A stretch of DNA of 64,000 bases from Macrotrachela quadricornifera (Eukaryota; Rotifera; Eurotatoria; Philodinida; Philodinidae): contig JAJEKB010021387.1 in NCBI GenBank assembly GCA_022393335.1, positions 747,765-811,764 of the forward strand. Direction: 5' to 3'. Both the position numbers and the translations under genes were made by a program. Below, one piece after another: positions 10,118 through 21,779 of this stretch (positions are counted from its first letter, which is position 1; each line of letters starts with the position of its first letter). The notes under the pieces were generated by a model that saw only the letters and a program-made list of their open reading frames with translations, was not told the origin of the DNA and ran no database searches.

Positions 10118-12371
10118 CTAATCCAAAAAGACTTCCGTGTTATCAAAATCATTTAAACTCTCGTCATTATCAAGTCGTTGTTGTTTATTCATGATGTATG
10201 AAGATTCATCAGAAGATGCTGTGTTTGTTGATGACATTGATAATGTTCGTTTTCGATTATTATTGTTGATAAGTTCTTTTAAAACATTTAAATTCTTTTG
10301 TAAAAACAACAACTCGTTGATTTTGTTAGCACCTAAACGTGTTCTCTTTTCAGTCACAACATTTTTTGAAGATGAGAAAAGCCGCTCAATGATAGTATTG
10401 GATGCTGGTATTGCAAATATTTGCCTAGCTAATGATGATAGAACTGGAAATAAATGTTGATGGTTTTTCCAAAATAATAATACATCTATATCACCACTAC
10501 TGTCATAAATATAATAAATTTCATCCAGTTGAAAGTTCAAATAATCATCAACTTCTTGAAATGGATTTGCTTGTGCGTCAACTACTTTAGCTGTAGCATC
10601 AAAACATTGTGATAGAAGACTATTTGTTTTTGGTGTTGTATTTGATGAAGCAGATTGAACGACAATATGGTTCGATGTTGATGAATTTGTATTAAATGAA
10701 GAAATAATTGATTGACGCTTTTGAAATTGTGATTTTAAAGCATTAATAGATTTTTCCTTTTCATTAGGAGAACATTCAAACTTTTTAAATCTGGGGTGCA
10801 AAATAGTTGCTAATCGATGTTCATCTGTAATTAGCCAAGCATTATTTAAACGACGAGCTAAAATTATATAAATAAAAATCCATAGCAAGTTAGAACGTTC
10901 TGAAGAAAATTTAAATGCATTCAATATACAAGTTCGAGAAGAATTTCGTTTGAAATTTTTCTTACCTAAAAACACCTTGAGTTGAATGATACCATTACAA
11001 TCATCTGCTTTTATTGCACATGAATTTATTAAACTTTGTCTAAGTGGAATCACTTTATGAAGTGTAGGACGTTGTTCTTCACTTAGATCAACCATCACCT
11101 CTTCGAACGGTTTCAAATATTTGCAAACACAATCCAGTAAATCTTTCTCAATTAGGTTATAATTGATCATAAAATTACTATTAACTAAAGCTGATGGTAA
11201 TTCAAAAAAAAGTTCTTGAAAGATATTCATCATTAGAAATGCACCATTAAATCGAGTTTCACTGTAAGAGACAACTTTTTTAGATAAAGTTTGTTGTTGA
11301 TGTGAACGTCGTACATGAGAAACAACTTTTTTAATTTGATTAAACATATTTTGAACTATATCACAATCAACTTTTTCAACAACATTTTTATTGACATGTA
11401 TTTGTTCTGATTCGAAAGCATGTTGAAGTTGTTTGTTCAGATAATGATCTGAACATCCTACTCGAATACAATAATCACGAAATGTTGCAATCATTTTTGG
11501 TTCGTTATCACTAACGACATATTTTGTTAAATCCAATTTTATTTTATATTCTTCTAATTTCTTAATGATGAATTCTCGAAGATGTGGTGCAGAATGACTT
11601 TCAGCATCATATGGAAAGCAGCCAAGAATGAAAGTAAATAATCGAAAATTTTCATCCACATGTCGAAGAGCAATACCACAATAACTAGTACCTAAACAAA
11701 AGTAGAAAAAAACAGCGAGATAATTGTCAGTTTGTTCTCTAATAAAAATAATTTTCAATGATCTTACCAGTATATTTTTCTGTCCATTGATCAACTACTA
11801 AACAAAAACAATTCAATTGTTCACATATATTCACCAAATACGACTTGTAGTCTTCATAAAGACTAGACACATTTCGACTAATCTAAGAAAATAATATTGA
11901 ATAATATGATTAGTTCATTTCAATAATTTTTTTTCTTACTGTTGTTGAATGGGGAAGAAGTTCTTTTATTTCAATTGAAGATTTATACATGGAACGACCA
12001 GCATCAAATAAAACTTTTGCAAGATTCTGAAAACCATCATCTGTTATAACGTCAAATGCTCGACCATCTAGTGCACAGAATTCTGTGCATGCTTGTGTAA
12101 CACGTGATTTTAATTTGCTGGGTATTGGTGTTGGTTTTGATGAAGAATAAAAATCATGAACCGTTTGTTGTTGACAACCCATTGATTTATCTTTTCGTTG
12201 TGCACATGAATTAACATGAAATTTCAAGGTATTCGTACCACTTGTCGATGTAACAAATAATAAAGCTTTACATGTATTACAAGATACAAATTCTTGTTGG
12301 TAATTGTTTACAAAAATAGTATGATAAAATTGCCACCATTCACTTGAATTTGACTTTGACTTCTTTTGCAC
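10118..12371 (-). CDS. hAT-family transposase, three exons
   Basis: Exons read as 12371-11940, 11882-11768 and 11691-10118, with GT-AG introns of 57 and 76 bp. Together they give 2,121 nt, or 706 codons plus stop. The first exon contains a BED-type zinc finger (SCNTC...HVNSC) and the conserved DNA-binding segment around CALDGRAFDVI. Exon 2 ends in DQWTEKYTG, which splices to TSYCGIALRHVD: the first catalytic Asp and the hAT YxGIxxH signature. VVSDNEPKM carries the second Asp. The C-terminal dimerisation region, PASNTIIERLFSSSKN, is complete. The in-frame 5' end has no ATG. An ATG at 12444-12442 opens a frame (MSNKLLTKKELQ) that meets TGA at 12390-12388 and differs by one base in an A-run from the main frame. 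The protein may thus be inactivated, or the base may be an assembly error. Confidence 0.88.
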
Positions 12372-12595
12372 AAATTTTACTGATTCATCATTTTCTTTTA
12401 TTAGTTTTTTGAAGTTCTTTTTTTGTTAATAGTTTATTAGACATTGGTTTTTAGCTTTTGATAAATCAGTAAAAAAAAAGTACAATATATATATAAAAGA
12501 AAGATGAAATCTTTATTCGTTCATTAATTCGTCTTATGATAAGCCATTCCAGACGTTAAAATTGTCAAGATGTCACTAGCCTATCGAAAAAAAAA

Positions 12596-12755
12596 TTGGA
12601 GTTTTCTGGAGTTTTAGATGAAACTCCAGTTTTTCTTTTCATGGAGTTGGAGTTGGAAATGGAGTTTCGAAAAATCATATCTTTGGAGTTGGAGTTGGAA
12701 GTGGAGTTTCGAAATTTCTTTTTTTCGGAGTTGGAGTTGGAGTTGGAATCAAAAA
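12596..12755. repeat. Right subterminal GGAGTT array of the hAT element
   Basis: Runs of GGAGTTGGAGTTGGA and variants occur near 12643, 12683 and 12727, separated by AT-rich spacers. The direction is mostly GGAGTT toward the right end, partly mirrored relative to the left array. These are likely transposase-binding repeats. The six-base period also opens misleading Trp/Ser-rich and Glu/Leu-rich frames. Confidence 0.75.
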
Positions 12756-12776
12756 TCTCTACGATGCAGTTCACTA

Positions 12777-12784
12777 CTAATTAT
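12777..12784 (+). repeat. 8-bp target site duplication, right copy (hAT)
   Basis: CTAATTAT follows the right terminus directly and is identical to the left copy at 9787-9794. Confidence 0.92.
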
Positions 12785-13312
12785 ATATTCTGATAGAGCT
12801 TGAATTTATCTATCATCCTATATATTTCTCTATTGTCTTAACAATACCTATTCAAAAGGAAAATCAACTAGATTGAACATAATCTCAATTTTGAAGGATC
12901 AAAAATTTTCATTTTTCTATCTTGTTATATTATCTTTAGTATAGATAGACACTTTGAGGAATGTAATTATATAGTCTTATACAGCTTCCAATGCATTATC
13001 GTCCTCTATGTTGTATTTAATAAATTGAAGGTAATGCAAAAGCATATAGAATGGTACAGAATTACAAGTGCTATCAAAATTTATAATTAGTTTTGTGTGA
13101 AAATTTAGCTATGTTAAATAATAATTGAAAAATACTTACAAAACTAGCGAAAAAAAGAGGGTTTTTTGATCCTTCAAAATTGAGATTATGTTCAATCTAG
13201 TTGATTTATAATTAGTCCTTTTAAAAGATATTACTGTAGTCATAAAAGAAGTTTAAAAACTAATTTTCATGACTCTGATAAAATTTTGTTGTTGGGGAAT
13301 CTCAGGCGTACA

Positions 13313-14217
13313 TAGGGCGGATTGAATCTTCTTGGTTTGAATGATATCAATCGAATATTTTTCAGCACTATATGTTGGCATTAGTACGATTTTCAATAGA
13401 CTACGTCGATATGGTTGGTAATCTGTAGTTTTACTATAATAATGACGTTGAAACAATGAATCACGTGTTACAAAATTTCAACCAATTGGAAAATTAAATC
13501 TTTATCCGATATTATCAGCAAGGTTATAACAACACAAAAGAATGATCTAATTTGAACTTTATATGACACCGATGATTGGAAATTGGTTTCTCGTTATATT
13601 ATCATGTCCTACTGACTGGGTTTTTTTATAGGCTTCTGGACGATTCTCGCATCCAGGCACTGAAAACAATTCAAAAGCACAATATAGTTATTAATAACTA
13701 CTATTCGTTTATTTCTAAATCACAACCTACTGCAATTGTCTTCAATGTTCCTCATGAGGCTGGAAAAAAGTCAGAACAATGGAGAAGTCGCACTTTCCCT
13801 ACAAAATCTCGAAAAAATAAATAAATCACCGCCATTATCATTATTAAATTTTTTTTCATATATTTTATTTGGTAAAAATAAACGTAACGAGCTTTTGTAT
13901 TGTGTTTTCAAGCGCACACTTGTCAAATAACTGGTACTGGTAGATTTTCAAAAGCATTTACATGATATTCATAGATGATTATGTATCAAAGTAGGATTGA
14001 AAAAACATTAGTAAATATTTATAGACATGATTTTGATGAAGTGGTATTAATTCTGGATTAAGATTGATGAGAATGAGTGTTTATTTTATGGGACTGGCGT
14101 TAGTAGATATTAGTATATTTTACAGGTAGCAACGAGATGAAATCATCATAATAGAAAAATATAAAAATCAATAAATAATAAATAAATAAGAACAAAAGCA
14201 GTGATTAATATTTGAAT
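13313..14217. other. Intergenic sequence 3' of the NOS gene
   Basis: Short overlapping open frames of 64-82 codons show no domain. AT-rich sequence precedes the NOS stop codon on the minus strand. Confidence 0.45.
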
Positions 14218-17200
14218 TTATCCAAACATATCTTGTTTGATTCTATCTAATTCTTTGTACTCTTTAATACGATTATTGGCCTGCACTAATGTTAAATCAT
14301 ATTGACTACATGATTGTAATATTGATGCTAATGCTGATTCAATACCTTGACATGAACGTGTTGATCCACACATATATACAAAAGCATTGTCATCTGTTAA
14401 TAAAGAATAAATCATATCTTCATAATCAAGCATAACAGCTTTAAAAAGTTTTTCATTTCCATCTGTTTTACTAGTAAGTGCTTCAAGTTCTTTTGCATAA
14501 AGAAAATCATTTGATGTACGACAACCCATAAATAAAAAACGTTCAACTTTTACACTTCCTTGTAAACGTTCTAAAACTTGCATTTCTTGCCAAAATGATC
14601 GAAATGGTGCTATACCTGAACCAACAGCAAACATTAAAAGTGGAGAACCAAGGGGAAGATATGCATCACCACCTGTTATCATATCAGGTGTTATTGTTAA
14701 TGATAAATCTTCTTGATCTGGTAATCGAAAATGAGGATTAGGTGGTAGAAACATTCGTACTTGACTTGGTTTTCGTTGCCATACTGCCCGAATTAATTCT
14801 CCATCATCATCTAGTTTTGGTAATGTTTGTTGTAAATAATGAGAACAAACACCTTTTCGAGTAACTCCACGAGGTGTTAGATAAATAACAACACTAACAG
14901 TTATATGAATTTGATTTGGATAAAAACGATTTGATGATGATATAGAATAATATCGTGGTTGAAGTTGTGGTAATAGCTTTAAATAAAAGCAAAAAAAAGA
15001 AAATTATTAATATATTGGTAATTATTACTATGAACAATTTTCGAAACCATTTTATACTAAATGTTATTTATAAACAATATAATTATTCTTATAACTTTAG
15101 TATGAGCTTGAATTGATTAATTCAGTTAGTATTTAAAATAAGAAATCTTACTTGTATCAATTCTTCGAGAGGAATTTTAATGGATCGAAACATTCCTAAT
15201 GTTTCTTTCACAGTTGGTGAATTAATGAGCCAATCAGTATATCTTTGACCACCTTTTCCTAATTCTAATATTTGTCTTTGTTCATTTAAATCAGTAGCAT
15301 ATGTAGCAAGAGTATTCAATGTATATGGTCGTAGTGTTGTAGTTAAATCAACAAAATTTGTTAAGATTTGTCGTAGAATTTGATATTTACCATTAGTAAA
15401 CTTTTCTAATGAACAAGGTTCATTTAGAAGTTTATTTCCTAGTTGCCATCCACATGCAAGAATAACAGCATTTACATTTGCCAATGTATTTTCTGGTAAA
15501 ATACATACATGATCACCAGGATAATGTGTTAAACCAATTGAGTCAAATGTGATTAAACGGACAGAACGATATCAAAGTTAGAAGGAATTGATAATCTTCT
15601 TCTTGATGTTTTATGACCTGGTGATGATGGTTGATGATATTGTGATTGTTCTAATGTAGTTTCTTTGATAAAATTATCACCACCAGTTAATTCAATATTT
15701 TGTAATACAGTTGCAACAAATGGAGTTTCTTTTGTGAAAGGTCCAATTTGTTTTGTTTGAACTTTTTCAATAGCATCTGAATTAAAAGTTAATCGAATAA
15801 AAGAAGGTCGAACAGTTGTATTAAGGCTAACTTGTGTTTCGATATATGAATTTCCTCTTGGACGAGAAGACGACTCAACTATTGAAATACGATGAATATT
15901 TTCTTTAGATTTACAAGCATGTGGATAAGTTTTAAGTAACGCCATAACAGTATTTTCTTCCCATTCATCATAACTTTTATATTGTTGATTAAGTGCATCA
16001 CATGTAACTAATGGAGCTAAACGTTGTACACCAAGTAATTGAAAAGAAGTATCAATTAATTTACCAAATCCACAAAAAAATGGATATGCTGATGATCCAA
16101 TAGCACATACAGCATATGAACACCAATTTAATGAGCAATTATCATTATTATTCATAACACTATTATTAGTTTCTTTGTGTAACCATTCTTCAACTTTTTG
16201 TCCACCTTCTGGTGCATTTCCTTGACCAAATGTTGATGTTATAATAAAAATAATCGATCTAATATTAGTTGGTTGTTGAAATGGAAATGAATCTAATTCC
16301 ATTAATTTTGCATTATATCCAACAATATTTAATCTTTTAGTCATTTGTTGAGTATATGATTGGGCTGTGCCACTAGCAGATGCATAAAGAACATTAATTG
16401 ATATTCTTTGTTTCATAGCTTTTAATGCAAAACCAATAATAACACATGCAGCACGTATAACTAACCATTGATGACGACGTTTATTTTCTTTTGATAAATG
16501 AAGAGTATTTTTATATCTTTGAAAAGGTGCATAATATGTCCATGGATCACGTTGATCTAATACTCTTGGTTTAAGTACATAATTAAACATTTCTTGATGA
16601 AAAACACTACTCATTCCACTACTAATAGGTGGTACAATCCATACCCAACCAGCTGGTGTATTACCTCTTTGATTTATTTCTTGTTGTAAAAATTTCATAA
16701 AACCAGCAGCAACTGTACGATGATCAACAATACTAATTTTTGCTTTTTCAAATGAATAAAGAACAGCTGCATTTATTTCAATATATATTCTATCAATATT
16801 CATTTGACTATTTGCAGCAGCACTTATATCAAAATTTAATAAATCAGCTATTTTTGGAATAAAATTATAACGTTGAATATCACATAAATTTCTTCCTATT
16901 TCAGTTTGCATAAACCATCCACTAAATGGAACACAGCGATAAAAAATACCACCTATTGCAATAGCTTTATCACAAACATATGGTTGTGCAACCCATCTAA
17001 GACCAAGTTTTTTAATAACTATATCATATTTTGGATCAGAATGTGATAAAAATACTTCATAACGTAAATCTTTTGGAAGTTCATACCAATTTGGAGGTTG
17101 ATTTGGATCAATTTGAACAATAATTGGTAATAAATCCCATTGTGTTCTTTCGTTTTCTAGTTTATTCCAACCAAGATCTATTGCTGCTTTAGTTAAATTA

Positions 17201-17946
17201 TTATTCATTGGATCACCAAGTAATGTTCCATCTGATTGTTCATAACAAGCATAACGTAAATATTGTGTTGACCAAAGACGTGCTTGAGTATTCATAACAA
17301 GAGTTGTTGCTTGTAATGTACCTTTATTATATGCTAAACGCATATGATTACATATTTCTGCAAACATTTCATAATTTGTTTTTACATGTCGACAATCAAT
17401 TACTTTTAAACTACGCCAAAATAATCTATTTATACAACGTGATGCATTTCTCTATGCTAATTGACAACCATATTCGATTTCACCAGTTGTATGTGTATAT
17501 GTACCTGTATTTTGAAGTTCAACATCAATTTCTTCTAACCGTTTTTGATAATCATCTTCTGATATATTTTTATCTTTACTATAAATTGATTGATAATCAT
17601 ATGCTTCGTTTCTAATATGTCCAGGTGAATGTGATTCTAATTCATCATTTGTATCATCATTTATTGAATTACTATGATGAGGATGTGATGGAAATGACAT
17701 TAAGGTTGCTGTACACACATGATGACGACAATCACCATAAATATTAGCCAATGGACCTTTTACTTGTACTGTTTGACCTGTTTGATAATTCCATAATCGT
17801 ATAGGTTTTATTTGTGGTACCCATAGTAACGAGCTCTGATCATCAATGTGTGTAGTTGAGGATGAGTCAGTCGTAGTGGTAAGTTCTTGAACAGAGATGA
17901 ATGGACATTTACCTGTGTTACGCGCAATCACTGATTCATCAGTCAT
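14218..17946 (-). pseudogene. NOS: Nitric oxide synthase, full-length but with a nonsense codon and a frameshift
   Basis: Two exons, 17946-15152 and 14976-14218, are joined in phase across a 175-bp GT-AG intron; about 1,180 codons. Oxygenase: CRHHVC (C73, C78) matches the zinc tetrathiolate motif, RNASRC the haem-ligand Cys, SGWFMQTEIG the arginine-binding Glu, and PAGWVWIVPP with FHQEM the biopterin/dimer region. A basic helix around QWLVIRAACVIIGF fits the calmodulin site. Reductase: flavodoxin-like FMN domain (NVLYASASGTAQ), FAD motif QPRYYSISSS, NADPH motifs GSGIAPFRSFW and FVYMCGS, and a C-terminus RIKQDMFG like other NOS proteins. Two lesions are visible. TAG at 17454-17452 stands where the invariant Trp before RNASRC is expected. 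Near 15575 a one-base loss shifts the frame just before VRLITFDSIGLTHYPGDH. IVDHRT replaces the usual IVDHHT. The rest is well conserved, so this is a young pseudogene, an edited transcript or sequencing errors. Confidence 0.9.
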
Positions 17947-20151
17947 GTTTTATATTTTATCTGAAGAGAAATAAAGAGTTCTACTTTAACAATTATAAAA
18001 TTCACAAGACATTTGTATATGTTTTTTAGAAATAATCAATGGTTGGAAGTTGAGACAATTGCTATATTATAAAAAAATAAAATTGAAATTTCTGAGAATC
18101 GCATTCTATGGAGCTTTGATCACAAGGTTCCACTACAAAACCTGTGTGATGTTTTGTACGAAACCTATACTTGTATGTGAATGCTTTGAGACATCTTATA
18201 GTAAAAAATGACATGAATTCTTGACAATTCCTAATTAATAAGATTCAGTGATTAGATCAGAAAGTCTGCAAAGACAGTTTCGTTTGATACTAACTCTCTC
18301 CTACAAAAAAAATCAATTTTCATCGCAAAATTTGAAACTAAGATAAATATAGGAAAAGATAATTTCAGTTGTCCTCTATCAGAACAATATGATTTTGAAC
18401 TTAGCGCACGGATTTTGGACAAACTTTTGTAATGATTTTCATTAATCACAAGTGTTTACAAAAAAATTCGGAAATCTTCTTGGACAAATGTCATCTTCTG
18501 TATAAGTGCTCGTTGAATTGTTTTACAGTGTGGTAGATAGCCTACGAAGAATACTATGCAACAGTATAATTTCATATTCTCTTTATTCACTTCTAGAAGT
18601 ATTGAAAAAGAAAGAAATTACACTTCTATACATACAACGTGTAGTATATCTGTCGCCTATTAATCCTTCAAAAACTGACTTTTATTGTTACTTATAATAG
18701 TAGAGAAGCAGGTTTTCAAAAAAAAATTTTCCAAGGTTTTTTTTACAAACACCTGTATGTTTTATTTCGTTTAATGATCTAATGACAAACAATAATATTA
18801 TATTTACAGGAAAAACATTGTCAACAAAGTTGTCGTCGATCGAACTACACCACTCAAGTTTCAAGTGAGAATTTATCAAATATGTGCGCAGAGCCTAGAC
18901 GAGACAATTCTAAGAGCTAAATGGAAAATGTAAGAAAGTTTCAAAGAATCACTCATGTCATCAAAATCAGCGATCTTTGACGATTTTATTTTCGATTTCT
19001 CTCGATTTTAATAGTATAACGCAATAATCAAAATACCAATTACCACAATGCCTACTGGTGCTTATGCTTCAATCTAAACAAAAGACATGATTACTTTATA
19101 AAAAAAAGTTACCAATTTATGTTGATATTAGTGTTGATCTAAATAAAGATGAAATATTTATTTTATAAATAAAGTTACTTACTGTGATTGATATAGCCAT
19201 TGATCTAAATCAATATATATATACTTTTATAAATACCAGCGGTAGTATCGGATGTTGCTCGGGAAATTTCCATGCTGAAAGCTTATCATGTAAGAAACGA
19301 CAGAAGACATATAGAGGGCTTGCTTGTGACTTTTTCATCTATTATTACTGCATGTCCCGCCATGCATACACTTACGTTCATTCTTAAATCAGATAATTCA
19401 ACAAATAGCGTGGGGTGTGAGTGTCTTTCACTTAATTCATGCATATTGCCAAACTTTATGCTAACACCCAATGCAAAAAAAGTGACAGTAAGAAGTGCAT
19501 ATTCTAATAATGGCAGCAGATGCTCTAAAGTCTTTGAAAGATTCGTAAAAATTGCAATATATCATAACCTGTGCGAAATCTTACCCCAATCCTCCCGCCG
19601 GTTATCCCTACCCCCTCTCTGTCCTCATCGGGACCTAAGAGTGTGTTATGAAAAGTTTGGCATTCCATCTCGTGCAGTGTCCGAATGTATAAAAAATCAG
19701 AAAAAAAGACACAATTTCTTCTCTTTATATATAGGTTATGAGAAATGGAACTTTATATCACTTGTTGCCTTCTTCATTCTATGGATATTTTCATTCATAT
19801 AGTTGTTCTTCATCTTACGCATTCTACCAGTCTTTTTCGAGTATCTTAAAATGTCTTGTGTACAACGACAAAAATTGTAGGTCTTTATATATTTTCGTTC
19901 TTGAATTACTGAAGAAACAATCATATACATAAATTCTCTGGGAAAGACATCTATCGTAGTAACTCTAACAATAGCAGGAGGCAAACATCCCCTCAGATGA
20001 AAATTTTGAATCGAGAACTATCCTATGACTTTCCTCTGGTTGAAAGCATATTCTGTGCAAAATTTCTTTGCAGTTGCTCGTACCGTGTCCAAATGAATAG
20101 CGAACAGACAAACATTCTTCTTTATATATATAAATAATTACTATGATTGAT
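17947..20151. other. Region upstream of NOS, no recognised gene
   Basis: This would hold the NOS promoter, but no motif was identifiable. A 176-codon frame at 19272-19802 (+) has Cys-rich, uneven composition and matches nothing I know. A shorter frame overlaps it. I regard it as probably non-coding or decayed transposon sequence. Confidence 0.4.
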
Positions 20152-20257
20152 CCCATGACATCGAAATTGGGTCATTTTTGACGATTAATCGGTGAGTTTT
20201 TTAACTATAAGAAAATCGCGATTGATCGCCAAAAATGACCCAATTTCGAAGACATGG
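20152..20257. repeat. Near-perfect palindrome with 40-bp arms
   Basis: 20152-20191 and 20218-20257 are inverted copies with about four mismatches around a 26-bp loop. The shared core is TCGAAATTGGGTCATTTTTG. This could extrude as a hairpin, or be a tiny MITE made of little more than its own termini. Confidence 0.8.
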
Positions 20258-21033
20258 GCGGAAATATATTTTCTATTTCTAACTCGCTTTAAATCGTTAA
20301 TATTCTCATTCGTTTGTAAGAATTGAAACATACAGTACGATTGTTAATCAATTTTCACTAAAACAATGAGTAGTGTATAATGACATGGTGTCATTCGGTA
20401 AGCCTAGACGAAAATCTTAGAAAAAGTTTACCGTTAAATAACTTCCAATAACGATTAAAATTAAGAAATAACAGATAAATACACTTGTTGTTTATCGAAA
20501 TGAAGGTAGAAAATAGTAAACAAATATTTGAAATGCAGATGTTTTATCTGTACTCCAAGTGTTCCGATCACTCATTCATAGATTAATTTTTTTTGTCTTC
20601 TAGTAGATATAGAGATAGAAGAAGCCATGATGAACGCCCTTTTTTGTGCATATAATAGACATTATTTGCCACTAATGTATGAAAAAAAAACTACAATTAG
20701 TAATTACGCAGGTTTGTCAAATTACTAAAATATTAATTATAGTTGATGTATAAAAAAATGAACAAAAATACATTAGTCAATTCTGTATCATAAACGAAAT
20801 ACGTGTAGGTAATGAGTAGGTAGTATTGAATATGATATCTTTATTCGATGATTATTGAATGTATCTATAGTAAAAATAAACTAAAATCTTGTTAGTCTGT
20901 CTTTAGGGGCTTAAGACAGAGAAAGTGAATGAGTGAGTGAGTGTGTATGTATCGTAGACTTCATTTTCGAAGAAAAAAATCGAGTTTGAACAACAGAATC
21001 AAAGAAAATTCTCTCCAGCAAGAAAAAGAGAGA
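20258..21033. other. AT-rich spacer with a GAGT run
   Basis: Apart from a short GTGAGTGAGTGAGTGTGT stretch near 20928-20946 and purine-rich sequence, nothing is recognised. Confidence 0.4.
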
Positions 21034-21060
21034 AAAAATGTGATACATGATCACATTTTT
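21034..21060. repeat. 11-bp dyad AAAAATGTGAT
   Basis: AAAAATGTGAT and its complement ATCACATTTTT flank a 5-bp loop inside a purine-rich tract. It could be a cruciform-prone site or a protein-binding dyad. No adjacent gene start supports a regulatory role. Confidence 0.5.
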
Positions 21061-21779
21061 GGCACAACGCATCATGCATCATGAATCAAGAAGAAAAGGA
21101 AAAATGCAAAAAAAAAAGAAGAGAAAAAACAATGTGATCCTAAATCATATGTTTAATAACATGCCCACAAAAGAGAGTGATGGCTTGAGTCATCGTTAAC
21201 AAATGTTAATTAACTAATAAACTCTTCATTCTATATGATTGAAACCTAATTTAATATGTCTTATGCAAAAACGTAGATATTTTTATTTTGAGAAGATTGA
21301 ATATCTTATTCAATCAAATAATGTTATCTAAATGAACTATAAAACTCGAAAATGTAAGAGTTATATAAATCTCTCCGTCTAAATTATCCTATCTGTAATA
21401 GAATATGTATTTTCTTTCATATTTGTTTTTTGTAAACAAATTGACAATAACAAAATATGAATTGCAAGATTGTTATATACTATTCAAAATGATGTTCTCA
21501 AATCAGATTATTTAGCTGCGAATTTAATAAACTTAATGATATGGCTTTATTTTATAAAATAAATTAAAATACTTCTTTTGGAAACTTCCGATGGATACAT
21601 CATTTGTGATTAAGACTATGACTAAGACCGACTTTTCGAATCAACTAGAAAAAAGTGATTTTCATTTACTTAAAAAAATTAAGTCCTCTCGTTTCATTTA
21701 TAAAATTCAGAATTGAATAATTTTATTCAACAGTGTATAGATACATCTAATGCTCCGATAAAATCAATATCAATGTCAA

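Larger units (their letters stand above)
9795..12776 (-). mobile_element. Complete hAT DNA transposon, 2,982 bp
   Basis: The element is bounded by a 12-bp perfect terminal inverted repeat, TAGTGAACTGCA, at 9795-9806 and 12765-12776, and flanked by identical 8-bp duplications (CTAATTAT). It carries a spliced transposase gene on the minus strand and subterminal hexamer arrays at both ends. Terminus sequence, duplication length and transposase all agree with the hAT superfamily. Identical flanking duplications suggest a recent insertion, though the transposase N-terminus shows a possible one-base frame break. Confidence 0.93.
9690..13312. mobile_element. Fold-back element interrupted by the hAT insertion
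   Basis: 9697-9794 is an inverted copy of about 13203-13305; the shared sequence includes AACAACAAAATTTTATCAGA and CTACAGTAATATCTTTTAAA. Inside the hAT right flank, 12865-12905 is an inverted copy of 13166-13207 (ATTGAACATAATCTCAATTT). With the hAT element and one target copy removed, these become two roughly 150-bp arms separated by about 260 bp. The left arm carries an extra stretch of about 80 bp next to the hAT site. This predates the hAT insertion. No coding capacity was found. Confidence 0.75.

Noticed and set aside
15485..15570. Intron to explain the NOS frame change between 15553 and 15484
   Set aside because: The only GT-AG pair that fits would remove the conserved PGDHVCILPEN segment, so a one-base frameshift explains the data better.
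19272..19802. 176-codon plus-strand frame
   Set aside because: No domain, no splice-linked neighbours, and overlapping open frames on both strands; composition does not look coding. Kept only as a note.
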